Source of the DNA: an uncultured Planktomarina sp.
Lineage (GTDB): Bacteria > Pseudomonadota > Alphaproteobacteria > Rhodobacterales > Rhodobacteraceae
Direction: 5' to 3'
Length of the DNA stretch: 64,000 bases
Assembly (NCBI GenBank): GCA_905182425.1
Contig: CAJJBP010000003.1
Span: forward strand, 37,318-101,317
Shown: positions 46,252 to 55,809 of the stretch, piece by piece
Layout of the letters: every line of letters begins with the position of its first letter
How positions within the stretch are numbered: the first letter of the stretch is position 1
Position numbers and translations under genes: made by a program
The notes under the pieces: generated by a model
Told to the model about the DNA's origin: nothing
The model's input: the letters and a program-made list of their open reading frames with translations, nothing else
Databases searched by the model: none

Positions 46252-47406
46252 ATGACCGTTGTGCCGATAACCTCCAACGATCTTAAGGCAGCTGAAGTTT
46301 CTTGGTTTTCAGCATTGTGTTCCGACGACTATCAGTTTCTTGGGATTCCAGATGGCACCTTAAAATCAAGTTGGGAGCATTGTTCACAAATCGTGACAAC
46401 TTCGGAAAGCTTGGGCTTTCGCAATATTCTGTGTCCATCCTCATACCAAGTCGGCCAAGATACGCTGACCTTTGTTGCGGGCTGCGCTCCGCTTACCAGT
46501 AAAATAAATATGCTGGCTGCGGTGCGTTGCGGTGAAATGCAACCAATCATGCTGGCGCGTACTTTGGCAACTTTAGACCACATGCTTAAGGGTCGGCTGA
46601 CGGTTAACATAATCAGCTCAGATTTTCCTGGGCAAAAAGAAGAGAGTGCATTCCGCTACCTCCGTTCAAGGGAAGTAGTCGAAATTCTTAAGCAGGCGTG
46701 GACGCAAGATGAAATAAATTACGATGGCGAAATTTATAAGTTCAAAGGTGTGACCACGGACCCGGTTAAGCCTTATCAAGCTGGTGGACCATTGTTGTAT
46801 TTTGGGGGCTATTCTCCTGATGCGCTCGAATTATGCGGCCAGCATTGTGATGTGTATCTAATGTGGCCCGAAAAGATCGAACTCCTTGGAAGTCGGATGA
46901 AAGCGGTTAATGAGATTGCAAGCAAGTATGGACGCACATTGGATTATGGCCTTCGTGTCCATATGATTGTGCGCGATTCAGAGATTGAAGCAAAAGAATA
47001 TGCAGAGCACATTGTAGCAAAACTTGATGATGAATATGGCAGAATGATACGCGAGAGAGCATTGGATTCAACATCTTTGGGCGTCTCACATCAATCCAAG
47101 AACCGCGAGCTTGCAGATAAATTTGGCTATATCGAACCAGGGCTATGGACTGGGATTGGACGTGCTCGCTCGGGCTGTGGAGCTGCACTTGTGGGATCAA
47201 CGGATCAAGTGCTGTCAAAAATAGAGAGTTACAAAAAGATTGGCATGCGTTCTTTTATTTTTTCTGGTTATCCACATCTTGAAGAAGCGGAGCATTTTGC
47301 CAACCGCATCTTGCCAGAGCTTGAGACATGCTCGCTTCCGCATGAGTATGGACGCGTTCCTAATGAAACACCCATGACGCCGCTCGGCGCAGGAGAGCGT
47401 AAGTAA
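46252..47406 (+). CDS. SsuD-like flavin-dependent monooxygenase (alkanesulfonate monooxygenase family)
   Basis: This 384-aa luciferase-like TIM-barrel enzyme uses FMNH2 and O2. It matches SsuD closely in the C-terminal half: GLRVHMIVRD (Arg235, His237), LWTGIGRARSGCGAALVG (Arg306) and SGYPHLEEA (Tyr340). These correspond to the SsuD residues I recall as Arg226, His228, Arg297 and Tyr331, needed for sulfonate binding and catalysis. The Cys54 of SsuD is not conserved. No flavin reductase partner is near. It starts the two-gene + strand stretch of the carbohydrate cluster. I infer desulfonation of a sulfonated sugar or related acid; other monooxygenations cannot be excluded. Confidence 0.8.
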   Translation: MTVVPITSNDLKAAEVSWFSALCSDDYQFLGIPDGTLKSSWEHCSQIVTTSESLGFRNILCPSSYQVGQDTLTFVAGCAPLTSKINMLAAVRCGEMQPIMLARTLATLDHMLKGRLTVNIISSDFPGQKEESAFRYLRSREVVEILKQAWTQDEINYDGEIYKFKGVTTDPVKPYQAGGPLLYFGGYSPDALELCGQHCDVYLMWPEKIELLGSRMKAVNEIASKYGRTLDYGLRVHMIVRDSEIEAKEYAEHIVAKLDDEYGRMIRERALDSTSLGVSHQSKNRELADKFGYIEPGLWTGIGRARSGCGAALVGSTDQVLSKIESYKKIGMRSFIFSGYPHLEEAEHFANRILPELETCSLPHEYGRVPNETPMTPLGAGERK

Positions 47407-47619
47407 TGACCTGGATTTCAATCACAACGGCGCTTAAAGTAAGGGATCAAAACCTTTGATCAGGTGGAATACCCACTGCGGATATAAGGCCGAACTAGCT
47501 CCTAGTGAGGCGCCCAAAGCTAATCCTGCACTATACGCAAAAAAATGGAAATACTGAGCAGATTCAAACCTAAGTCGTCGCGCCAATAATTTGGTCCTGA
47601 TATAAAAGGTATAAATTAA

Positions 47620-49416
47620 GTGAAAACAATTTCTCAATTAGAAGATAGCTTGGATCCTTATTGGCATCTGCACGAAGAAGACTTTGAGGCCCCTTTCATG
47701 GAGCCTTTATTGACTGCTCAAAACTTGATCTTCATGGGTGGGCGAGACGTGCAAACGCTCAATGGTGAGTGGCGGTTCACGATCGACCCAATGCGCGAAG
47801 GATTACGCCAAAGGTGGTTCGAAAATGATTCTCAACCAATTGAGAATTGGACTATTCCACGTGACTATGATGATGGCGCATGGCAGACAACGCATGTGCC
47901 AAGCTGCTGGACAACTGAGCGGGCCGAATGGCATCGTTATGAGGGCGCCGCATGGTATTCACGCATGTTCGTGACAGAGCAGCCCACGGGTGGCGAGCAA
48001 CTCTTCCTTCGGGTGGGAGCGGCAAACGAGCGCGCGCGTATTTTTTTAAATGGTCATTTTTGTGGCCTTCATATTGGAGGATCAACACCATTTTTTGTTG
48101 ATGTTACGCATCATGTAATTTCGGGTGAAAACCTCATCATGATTGAGGTTGATAATTCTCGCCGCGCAGACGCCGTGCCAATGTATCATACGGATTGGTT
48201 TAATCATGGTGGTCTTTATCGGGATGTAGAATTGGTAAAGCTTCCAAAGCTACACATCACCAAATTTTTTATCCGCCTTACTGCAGATGGAATTAGAGTT
48301 GATCTGACGCTGTCAGCGCCACAAAGTGGAGTTGCCAAGATTAATATCGTAGGACTGTACTCTGGGGATATCGATGTAATAAAAGGAAATGTGAGTGTAA
48401 CACTTGCGGCCGAACCAAAATTTTGGGCGCCTAATGACCCAAAGCTTTATGACGTATCAGTCAGCTTTGATAAGGATATTGTTCGTGACCGAGTAGGCTT
48501 TCGCCATATAGAGCGGCGAGGAACAAGCTTATTCCTAAATGGCATCCCTCTTTGGTTAAGGGGGATAGGAGTTCACGAAGAAGATAAAGAACAAGGCAAA
48601 TGCTCCAATGAAGTAGACATACGGCGCCGGTTTAAGCATCTGCGTGAACTTGGTGCTAATATTGCGCGGCTTTCGCACTATCCCCATCACGAACGTGTCG
48701 CCGAGATAGCAGATGAGATGGGTATTTTATTATGGGAAGAGATCCCAGTTTATTGGGCGATCCAGTTTGATCGAAAATCGACTTTTGAAAACGCCAAAAA
48801 TCAACTTTTGGAAATGATCAGGCGCGATACCAACCGAGCTAGCGTCATTCTTTGGGGCGTTGGAAATGAAAACGCTGATACTGATGAGCGCCTGTCATTT
48901 ATGCGCCGCTTGGCTGAGACCGCTCGGCAGGAAGATCCTTCACGTCTAATTACTGCGGCCTGCCTAATAAATCGTGAAAAGTTCCAGATTGAAGACAGGC
49001 TAACCGCTTATCTGGATGTGATTGGGTTAAACCAGTATTTTGGATGGTACGAACCAGGGTTTGAGGGATTGGAGAAACTGTTAAAAAGTTCAAAACCAGA
49101 TAAGCCAGTGATCATCTCAGAAACTGGCGCCGATGCTCTAACGGGTTTGCACGGTCCTGACACGCAGCTGTTTACCGAAGAATATCAAGCGGCAGTCCTA
49201 ACGCGACAAATCGATATAGCGGCCCAAACTGACTATATTGTTGGAACATCAATTTGGATATTATACGACTTCCGAACGGACAGACGACAGACGCGACACC
49301 AACGTGGCTGGAATCTAAAAGGCGTTATTGCCGCTGACAAAAATACCAAAAAGTTAGGCTTTTCAGCTTTGGCTCGGGCCTATCAAATACATTTTAAAGA
49401 CGCCAAGCCAGACTAA
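47620..49416 (+). CDS. Glycoside hydrolase family 2 protein (beta-glucuronidase-like)
   Basis: This 598-aa cytoplasmic protein (no signal peptide) has the three GH2 domains: sugar-binding jelly roll (about 30-190), immunoglobulin-like (about 195-285) and TIM barrel (about 290-595). The acid/base is Glu417 in GVGNEN and the nucleophile Glu501 in IISETGAD, close to the positions in E. coli beta-glucuronidase. It hydrolyses a beta-linked glycoside; the exact sugar is unknown. The GTG at 47620 has a weak AAAGGT site. It is in the same direction as the monooxygenase gene, 213 bases downstream, and converges on the transporter operon. Confidence 0.87.
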   Translation: MKTISQLEDSLDPYWHLHEEDFEAPFMEPLLTAQNLIFMGGRDVQTLNGEWRFTIDPMREGLRQRWFENDSQPIENWTIPRDYDDGAWQTTHVPSCWTTERAEWHRYEGAAWYSRMFVTEQPTGGEQLFLRVGAANERARIFLNGHFCGLHIGGSTPFFVDVTHHVISGENLIMIEVDNSRRADAVPMYHTDWFNHGGLYRDVELVKLPKLHITKFFIRLTADGIRVDLTLSAPQSGVAKINIVGLYSGDIDVIKGNVSVTLAAEPKFWAPNDPKLYDVSVSFDKDIVRDRVGFRHIERRGTSLFLNGIPLWLRGIGVHEEDKEQGKCSNEVDIRRRFKHLRELGANIARLSHYPHHERVAEIADEMGILLWEEIPVYWAIQFDRKSTFENAKNQLLEMIRRDTNRASVILWGVGNENADTDERLSFMRRLAETARQEDPSRLITAACLINREKFQIEDRLTAYLDVIGLNQYFGWYEPGFEGLEKLLKSSKPDKPVIISETGADALTGLHGPDTQLFTEEYQAAVLTRQIDIAAQTDYIVGTSIWILYDFRTDRRQTRHQRGWNLKGVIAADKNTKKLGFSALARAYQIHFKDAKPD

Positions 49417-49488
49417 CATTTCTATTAAAGAACGGCGCGTATCGGTTAATACTCAAAACTCATGACCCATGAAACGACGTCACCAATT

Positions 49489-50514
49489 TCAAACTTTGCT
49501 TAGAGCACCTAACCGAACGGCTTGAGCTTGCGCCTTTAGAGCGAGCTCCATCACTTTGAAACAATGCTTCTGCGGCATTGCGGTCTCGGTTCGTTGGATC
49601 ACATCGTGAATAAGCTGTTCGAAATAGGGTAGGGCAGCATCAGTGGCGTTAATATACTCACAGCTATCCCCGTTTACCACAAACACATGGTTGGTGCCTT
49701 CCCGCCCGGCCACGTCAACATATTTGCGCAGTTCGATATAGCCCTCAGTTCCGAGTATCGTTAGGCGGCCGTCACCCCAAGTTGGCAATCCGTCAGGAGT
49801 ATACCAGTCAACTCGGACATACCCAAGTCCATGATCAGATCGTAGGTTGATCTCTCCAAAATCCTGCAAACCAGCATCAGAGGGGTTTGCAAAATTTGCG
49901 ACAGTCGACGATACGATTTCCGCATCATCCGAACCAGTAAAAAACAAGAACTGGTCGATCTGATGGGAGGCGATATCAGTAAGAATACCGCCATATTCCG
50001 CCTCGTTAAAGAACCATTTAGGCCGCGTAGGACGATTGAGACGATGTGGACCAAGACCGACCGTTTGTATAACTTTGCCTATGCGGCCCTCGGCAATCAA
50101 TTCAGCCGCGCGGGTAACTGCAGGAACTTCAAACCTCTCAGAAAAGTCAATCGACCATATGCGTCCGGTTTTAGCAACGCATGCTGTAATACTATCCAGC
50201 TGTTCCAATGTCGTGCAACCAGGTTTATCGGTCATCACATCTTTACCTGCTTGCATTGCCTCAATCGCACGAGCAGCCCTACGGACTGGGACATCGGCGA
50301 TCAATATCATATCTATTTCTGGGTCCTGTAAAAGACTATCTCGGTCTGCAACCCTCGGTATATCTGGAAAGCGCTGTAAAAAGCCCTCAACTGGCTCAGG
50401 GTCACCTTCGGTCCACCACCCCTTACATTTGCATCCAAGCTCGAGCATCTTGCTCAATTGTCCAAAGATATGTCTGTGATCAACGCCAATGACGCCCAGT
50501 GTGAGGTTTTTCAT
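49489..50514 (-). CDS. Gfo/Idh/MocA-family oxidoreductase (2)
   Basis: This 341-aa protein has an N-terminal GVIGVDHRHIFGQ (an unusual Rossmann variant with VDHRH), a DKPGCTT motif where most members have EKP, and SHQIDQFLFF with the expected catalytic His. It is the last gene of the leftward transporter operon. Its ATG shares a base with the previous stop (TAATG). The odd N-terminus suggests a divergent subgroup, and an NAD-dependent glycosidase-type activity is possible (inference). Confidence 0.85.
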   Translation of the reverse strand: MKNLTLGVIGVDHRHIFGQLSKMLELGCKCKGWWTEGDPEPVEGFLQRFPDIPRVADRDSLLQDPEIDMILIADVPVRRAARAIEAMQAGKDVMTDKPGCTTLEQLDSITACVAKTGRIWSIDFSERFEVPAVTRAAELIAEGRIGKVIQTVGLGPHRLNRPTRPKWFFNEAEYGGILTDIASHQIDQFLFFTGSDDAEIVSSTVANFANPSDAGLQDFGEINLRSDHGLGYVRVDWYTPDGLPTWGDGRLTILGTEGYIELRKYVDVAGREGTNHVFVVNGDSCEYINATDAALPYFEQLIHDVIQRTETAMPQKHCFKVMELALKAQAQAVRLGALSKV

Positions 50515-51551
50515 TAACTTACCTTTTCTTTTAATATGATCTGCCGGGCTTCACGTGAGCTCATCTCAATAGCTCTGATTAACCGTTGGACTCTGAGGGC
50601 TTGAACTCCTGTGACGCGAGGCTGACGGCCTGTTTTGATTGCATCTACAAAGTCAGCAATAAGTGATTTGTGCCATTCATAAGGAAACGCCATTGGATCC
50701 GCGCCGGCCCCGGTCTGGGCCTTTTCACCAAAACTCTGGCTTTGACCATTGCGCCAATCCACTTTTAAGATCCCAGCCTTTAGTTTTAACGAAGCTTTCT
50801 CACACTCAAAGGTTAAACTTTCGGCTCCCCCAGGGAAACTCGCCGTACTCGCAAAAATTGATCCAATTGCGCCATTTGCAAATTTGAACGCACCAGCTAC
50901 TACATCCTCTGCTTCCATCTGGTGAAACGGCGTTTTTGCGCACATCGCTTGTACCGATATGACTGGGCCAGACATTTGCAGCATCAAGTCTAGCGTATGT
51001 ATCGCTTGACTGATAAGTACCCCACCACCGTCACGGTCATAAGAACCGCGACCAGGTTCATCATAATAATCTTGACCACGCCACCAAGGTACCTCAGCAC
51101 GGATCACATGAATGGTGCCAAACTGTCCCTGATGAAGCATATCAAACAAAATTTCAGACGCTGCGCGAAACCGATGTTGAAAAACGACACCAAGCGAGAC
51201 ACCTGCCGTAGCACAGGTTTCTACTATAGCTTCAGCATTTTCAACAGTCCGTTCTAGAGGTTTTTCACTAAGTATATGCTTACCGTTTGACGCAAACATC
51301 GAGACTATTTCAGATCGAGCGTCTGGTGGAGTAATCAATAACAGAGCATCAACAGTCGGATCCTGCGCTAATGCGTGCAAATTGCTCGACTCTGGAAAAT
51401 TATAAGTCTTGCAAAACTTAGAACGCGCATCTTGTGAGCGGGAATAGACCCCCCTTACCTCAAGCACATGTTCCAAATCTTTTAATGCAAGTGCGTGAGG
51501 TTTTGCAGCCATGCCAACCCCAACCAACGCTATACCAATTTTGTCGCTCAT
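50514..51551 (-). CDS. Gfo/Idh/MocA-family oxidoreductase (3)
   Basis: This 345-aa protein has a Rossmann motif LVGVGMAAKPHALAL, the family EKP motif in ILSEKPLERT, and QAIHTLDLMLQMSG with the expected catalytic His. It is a regular member of the family, acting on a sugar or inositol-like polyol with NAD(P). It overlaps the ATPase stop by four bases and is followed by the second Gfo/Idh gene (TAATG), so it belongs to the transporter operon. Confidence 0.88.
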   Translation of the reverse strand: MSDKIGIALVGVGMAAKPHALALKDLEHVLEVRGVYSRSQDARSKFCKTYNFPESSNLHALAQDPTVDALLLITPPDARSEIVSMFASNGKHILSEKPLERTVENAEAIVETCATAGVSLGVVFQHRFRAASEILFDMLHQGQFGTIHVIRAEVPWWRGQDYYDEPGRGSYDRDGGGVLISQAIHTLDLMLQMSGPVISVQAMCAKTPFHQMEAEDVVAGAFKFANGAIGSIFASTASFPGGAESLTFECEKASLKLKAGILKVDWRNGQSQSFGEKAQTGAGADPMAFPYEWHKSLIADFVDAIKTGRQPRVTGVQALRVQRLIRAIEMSSREARQIILKEKVS

Positions 51552-52636
51552 GAGGTGCGTCTTTGAGCAATTACTTGACCGTTTGCATCAAACATATGCA
51601 TTTGCGCGATATCAAACTTCAAAGCGATTTTTTGAGATTTCGAAATTGGCAATTGCCCTTGCTGATGAACGGTTATCTGGGGAAGCCCGTCAGCATCGCA
51701 ATACAGATATGTTTCCCCGCCCAATTGTTCGGCAAAGGCCACCTCTGAGGATGTATGGCCAGTACCCTCTGACACGATTTCTATATGTTCTGGGCGTATT
51801 CCCAAAGTACAAAGATCACCGTCAACCATACCATCAATTTGTCCAATGGGCACTGATAAACCTGGGCCTGTTAGTGTCAAACCATCAGCGCTCTCCACGA
51901 CGGTTGCACTAATTAAATTCATCTTAGGCGAACCGATAAACCCGGCTACAAAAACGTTTTGTGGGTTATTGTATAGATCCAGAGGGGCCCCAATTTGTTC
52001 AATCGATCCATTTTGTAATACAACAATCTTATCGGCCAGGGTCATCGCTTCAATCTGATCATGTGTGACATAGATCATGGTGTCGCCAATAGCTCCATGT
52101 AATGCGGCGAGTTCTTTGCGCATCGTTACGCGCAGCTCAGCATCAAGATTGGATAGTGGTTCATCGAACAAAAAAGCCCTTGGATTGCGGACAATAGCCC
52201 GCCCAATTGCAACTCGCTGGCGCTGTCCACCTGACAAGGCCTTAGGCTTTCGTTGTAGATAGTCGGACATCTGCAGCATCTCGGCGGCGGCATGTACGCG
52301 GCGCTCAATTTCAGCTTTGGGGACTTTCGCGTTTTCAAGTCCAAACGCCATGTTTTTATAAACGCTCATGTGAGGATAGAGTGCGTAGGATTGAAAAACC
52401 ATCGCTAGACCGCGGTCAGATGCGCTCACTGAATTCACCGACACCCCATCTATTTCAACTGAGCCCTCGCTTACATCATCAAGCCCTGCAATAATACGCA
52501 AAAGTGTTGACTTTCCACAGCCTGACGGGCCGACAAATACGCAAAATTCACCAGAGGCTATATCCAGATTAATCCCGTGGATGACCTCGACGTCACCATA
52601 AGATTTGCGGATGTCTTTAAGCTGAATTTTGGTCAT
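51548..52636 (-). CDS. Carbohydrate ABC transporter ATP-binding protein
   Basis: This 362-aa MalK/UgpC-type ATPase has Walker [10 protein letters not shown] (about 36-44), signature LSGGQRQR, Walker B FLFDEP and YVTHDQIEAM, plus a TOBE domain including LGIRPEHIEI. It energises the two permeases encoded upstream. It overlaps the following Gfo/Idh start by four bases and follows the 2-hydroxyacid dehydrogenase by 16 bases, an unusual interposition of an enzyme gene between permease and ATPase genes. Confidence 0.92.
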   Translation of the reverse strand: MTKIQLKDIRKSYGDVEVIHGINLDIASGEFCVFVGPSGCGKSTLLRIIAGLDDVSEGSVEIDGVSVNSVSASDRGLAMVFQSYALYPHMSVYKNMAFGLENAKVPKAEIERRVHAAAEMLQMSDYLQRKPKALSGGQRQRVAIGRAIVRNPRAFLFDEPLSNLDAELRVTMRKELAALHGAIGDTMIYVTHDQIEAMTLADKIVVLQNGSIEQIGAPLDLYNNPQNVFVAGFIGSPKMNLISATVVESADGLTLTGPGLSVPIGQIDGMVDGDLCTLGIRPEHIEIVSEGTGHTSSEVAFAEQLGGETYLYCDADGLPQITVHQQGQLPISKSQKIALKFDIAQMHMFDANGQVIAQRRTS

Positions 52637-52652
52637 TAAGGAAGATCCTGTT

Positions 52653-53663
52653 TCATCGGCTTCGCATTTTTGCGGCCTGCTTTGGATTAGCTTTTTGCAT
52701 TCGCAAAGGTGATAATCCCTTAAGAATTTGATTTATATCGTCCAACATTGTCTCGCGTATTCTGCCATATGAGGCATTCAATCCACCAGCAAGGTGAGAC
52801 GAAAATAGTACGTTTGGAACCGTACGATAAGGACTGTCTTCTGGAACTGGTTCTTCTGGAAAAATATCAATTGCTGCACGGAACTTACCATCTGCCGCAA
52901 GCTCCAGAAAATCATCAAATTCCACGATTTCAGCTCTGGAAGCCAATATCACGCTGGCATCCGTTCGGATTGTTTCCAATCGTAAACGGTCCAAAAAGCC
53001 CTCGTTTTCGGAAGTTACCCCTGCAAGTAGGAATAAAACGTCCGAATTACTTAATGCTTTTTCGAGCGTTACTGGCTCCACACCCTCTGCTCGCAGATAT
53101 CCTTCTGATAACCATGGATCATGCGCCATCAAACGCACTCCAAAGGGCCGAAGCAGCGGCACCAAGGATCGTCCCAGGTTCCCGTATCCCACTAAGGCAA
53201 CATCTGCATTATAAAGGCTTTTTGCATCCTGATTGCCGGCAATTCCGTAGGATTCTAGGCCAGCCCGGAACAGTTTATCTGCTTTGTGCAATCCACGCAG
53301 CAGCATAATCGCCTGACCAATGCAATATTCTGCGACCGCTGGGGCCATAGCGGGAGCAGCACTCAGGACATGGATGCCCCGCGCATTGCACTCCTCATAG
53401 TCGATATTTGGTTCCCAGTTGGCTTTCACATTGAGTATTGCGCGCAAGTTTGGGGCACGGTCTAGACGTTCTTTTGGCATTGCGGTCTGGCCGATAAGGA
53501 TAACCATATCCGCCAAATGCTGTTCCACCAGTTCGTCAGGGGCGCGTGATCCCCAATGCGCAACAACGTCACCCATTTCCTCCAGCGCGGTGGCGCAGTC
53601 AGGTGTAAAAACCATGGATTGGTTCCGAGGAAATGGATCCATAAAAATTAATGGTTTTTTCAT
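52653..53663 (-). CDS. D-isomer-specific 2-hydroxyacid dehydrogenase family protein
   Basis: This 336-aa protein has the NAD-binding motif VGYGNLGRSL (GxGxxG) in the middle and the Arg/Glu/His catalytic triad region (LASRAEIVEFDDF, IDIFPEEPVP, SSHLAGG). It resembles phosphoglycerate or glyoxylate/hydroxypyruvate dehydrogenases. The start is ATG at 53663, giving the natural MKKPLIFMDPFPRN; an upstream in-frame extension is rejected because it lies inside the permease gene. The ATG overlaps the permease stop (ATGA). It presumably reduces or oxidises a sugar-derived acid in the cluster's pathway. Confidence 0.85.
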   Translation of the reverse strand: MKKPLIFMDPFPRNQSMVFTPDCATALEEMGDVVAHWGSRAPDELVEQHLADMVILIGQTAMPKERLDRAPNLRAILNVKANWEPNIDYEECNARGIHVLSAAPAMAPAVAEYCIGQAIMLLRGLHKADKLFRAGLESYGIAGNQDAKSLYNADVALVGYGNLGRSLVPLLRPFGVRLMAHDPWLSEGYLRAEGVEPVTLEKALSNSDVLFLLAGVTSENEGFLDRLRLETIRTDASVILASRAEIVEFDDFLELAADGKFRAAIDIFPEEPVPEDSPYRTVPNVLFSSHLAGGLNASYGRIRETMLDDINQILKGLSPLRMQKANPKQAAKMRSR

Positions 53664-54733
53664 TTCATTCCTGAACTCGCTATTCCAGTGGTGATGAATT
53701 TTTGTAAAAAAGCAAATACCAAAGCTACTGGAATAAGCGTAACAACAGTCATTGCCAGAATATAATGCCATTGCACGTCTAACTCGCCCTGAAACGCGTT
53801 CAGACCTACTTGCAGCGTGTAGACTTCAGTTCGATTGAGTACGATAAGCGGCCATAAAAATTCATTCCATCGCCACATCACCGAAAATATAGCAAGAACG
53901 GCAATCGCTGGCATTGCCAATGGTAGAACTACTTTTGAAAAAATCGTCCATTCAGACGCATTATCCATTCGCGCCGCCTCAATCAGTTCCTTAGGTATGG
54001 TCAACATATATTGGCGCAACAAAAAAACGCCTGTTGGCGTAGCTGCTCCCGGTAGAATTACCGCCCACAGTGAATTCACCATACCTAGATTAGTAACCAC
54101 CAGATAGACTGGAACCATGATCACGGTAATAGGGATCATCAAGGTACCAATCACAAAGAGCATGATCGCATTGCGGCCTCTGAACTCATATATACTCAGC
54201 CCGTAGGCGGCCATTGAGTTAATTAAAAGCGTCACTAAGGTTGCCACCACAGTGACCACGACCGAATTCTTCAAAAACAGGAGAAAATTAAATCGCTCCA
54301 ACGGATCGCGATAATTTTCCCATGCCATGCGAAACTCTCGTACCTTAGTACGTTGGTCTATAGGGATTTTAAATTTTTCACCTGGATTTTTGGGATCAAC
54401 CATCTGGCTCACGATGCCAATCCGACGAATTTGTGCCAATTGTCTGGTACTGCCATCATCCATTTTGACATCAAAAAGCAACAGCGGCTTTTCATAGCCT
54501 TCAACCTGAAGCTCAATCTGACCCAGAGGAAAAAACGTGGGTGGGAACTCCAATAAACCGGCACGAGTCTTGAAAGAAGACATCCCTAGCCAAAGTACTG
54601 GCCCAAACATCAGAAAAATTCCCAACGCCAAATAGGTATAGCTGAAAATATCGGTCCAATGCCATTTTTTGCGTCCACGCCTCGCCAAAATAATGGAAAC
54701 CAGATTTTTAGTTTCAACGCCCGGATCAGCCAT
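53660..54733 (-). CDS. Carbohydrate ABC transporter permease (MalG type) with periplasmic insertion
   Basis: This protein of about 357 aa is longer than usual (about 280-300). Between the first helix and the rest lies an extra hydrophilic stretch of about 65 residues (roughly 70-140, including EVKMDD-like and DQRTKVREF segments), predicted periplasmic. Five helices and an EAA loop (IEAARMDNASEWTIFSKVVLPLAM) follow. The ATG at 54733 is preferred to an upstream GTG. It overlaps the upstream permease by 8 bases and the dehydrogenase gene by 4. Confidence 0.88.
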   Translation of the reverse strand: MADPGVETKNLVSIILARRGRKKWHWTDIFSYTYLALGIFLMFGPVLWLGMSSFKTRAGLLEFPPTFFPLGQIELQVEGYEKPLLLFDVKMDDGSTRQLAQIRRIGIVSQMVDPKNPGEKFKIPIDQRTKVREFRMAWENYRDPLERFNFLLFLKNSVVVTVVATLVTLLINSMAAYGLSIYEFRGRNAIMLFVIGTLMIPITVIMVPVYLVVTNLGMVNSLWAVILPGAATPTGVFLLRQYMLTIPKELIEAARMDNASEWTIFSKVVLPLAMPAIAVLAIFSVMWRWNEFLWPLIVLNRTEVYTLQVGLNAFQGELDVQWHYILAMTVVTLIPVALVFAFLQKFITTGIASSGMK

Positions 54734-55748
54734 TGTCACGAGCTCTCGTAACGGCCAGTTGCAGCATGGTTAAAACGAACAAAATAACTCCCAATACAAT
54801 AGAGGCTGCAGAGGCAAGTCCGAAATTCTGTACTTGCTCAGTGAACCCAGTGTTATAAATATATTGCACAATAAACTGTGTGGCAGTGCCTGGACCACCG
54901 CCAGTCAGAACAAATACCTCATCAAAAACTTGCACGCCCTTGATTAAAGCTAGGACCACGACCACGAGAAGGTTAGGCCAAAGCAACGGTAAGGTAATAC
55001 GCCAGAAAACTCGCTCTTTTGAAGTTCCATCCATCTCTGCCGCCTCATATAGGTCGGGCTGAATAGCCTGAAGGCCGGCCAGTAAAATCAGCGTGTAAAA
55101 ACCCATATGGGCCCAGATTGAGACAAATACTGCCCAGAACATTGCCCATTCTGGACTGACAAAGAATAAGATTTTGTCCATTCCAATTGAGACTAAAAAG
55201 GCATTCAGAATACCATCGCGCAGTAGAATCCACTTCCAAATTAGAGCTACAACTACTGGGGAGAGCAGGACTGGAAAAAAGAAAACTGCGCGAAAAAAAC
55301 CTCGACCACGGATCTCACGATTTAGTATAAGAGCAGTTATTAGTGAAAATAGAACCAAAAATGAGACTTGGAAAAATACAAAAATGAAAGTGTTATACAG
55401 GCCTTTCCAAAACCTATCCTCACGACAAGTTATAGGGTCACCAAAGGTCTTGCAATCAAGTAGAAAACGATATTGCTCGGTACCGGTGTAAACGCGGTTG
55501 CTTAAAAAAAGTTCGGTCCCTCCGGTAAAGGAAAAGGCAAAATTTATAAACAAAGGAATAATAACAAAAATTCCAAAAAATATGAGGTTGGGGAGTAAAA
55601 AAATCCACGGCATCCCTTGGACGCCAACCCCTCTCTGAATTTTTGAAAAAGGGTATTCAAGCAAGCGAAATACCTGCTGTACAGGCCAACCAGCAATGGA
55701 TACCGCTGTGTTTTTTACAGCAGCAGGTTGATCTGTATTTTTTGTCAT
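54726..55748 (-). CDS. Carbohydrate ABC transporter permease (MalF type)
   Basis: This 340-aa inner-membrane subunit has six or more helices, a cytoplasmic N-terminal tail of about 45 residues and an EAA loop (YEAAEMDGTSKERVFWRITLPLLW). It follows the binding-protein gene with a hairpin in between (55771-55798). The ATG is at 55748. Confidence 0.9.
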   Translation of the reverse strand: MTKNTDQPAAVKNTAVSIAGWPVQQVFRLLEYPFSKIQRGVGVQGMPWIFLLPNLIFFGIFVIIPLFINFAFSFTGGTELFLSNRVYTGTEQYRFLLDCKTFGDPITCREDRFWKGLYNTFIFVFFQVSFLVLFSLITALILNREIRGRGFFRAVFFFPVLLSPVVVALIWKWILLRDGILNAFLVSIGMDKILFFVSPEWAMFWAVFVSIWAHMGFYTLILLAGLQAIQPDLYEAAEMDGTSKERVFWRITLPLLWPNLLVVVVLALIKGVQVFDEVFVLTGGGPGTATQFIVQYIYNTGFTEQVQNFGLASAASIVLGVILFVLTMLQLAVTRARDNG

Positions 55749-55770
55749 TACTTGCAGTCCGCTTTATTGG

Positions 55771-55798
55771 AGTGGTTGGCCCGATAAGGCCAACCACT
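55771..55798 (-). terminator. Perfect hairpin between the binding-protein and permease genes
   Basis: AGTGGTTGGCC and GGCCAACCACT form a perfect 11-base stem around CGATAA. No T-run follows on the minus strand, so it is more likely a 3' mRNA stabiliser or attenuator that keeps binding-protein mRNA abundant. Confidence 0.75.
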
Positions 55799-55809
55799 TT
55801 GTATTGATC

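Noticed and set aside
47434..47637. 67-aa minus-strand frame between the monooxygenase and GH2 genes
   Set aside because: Overlaps the GH2 start and has no start signal; the hydrophobic stretch is not a recognised family.
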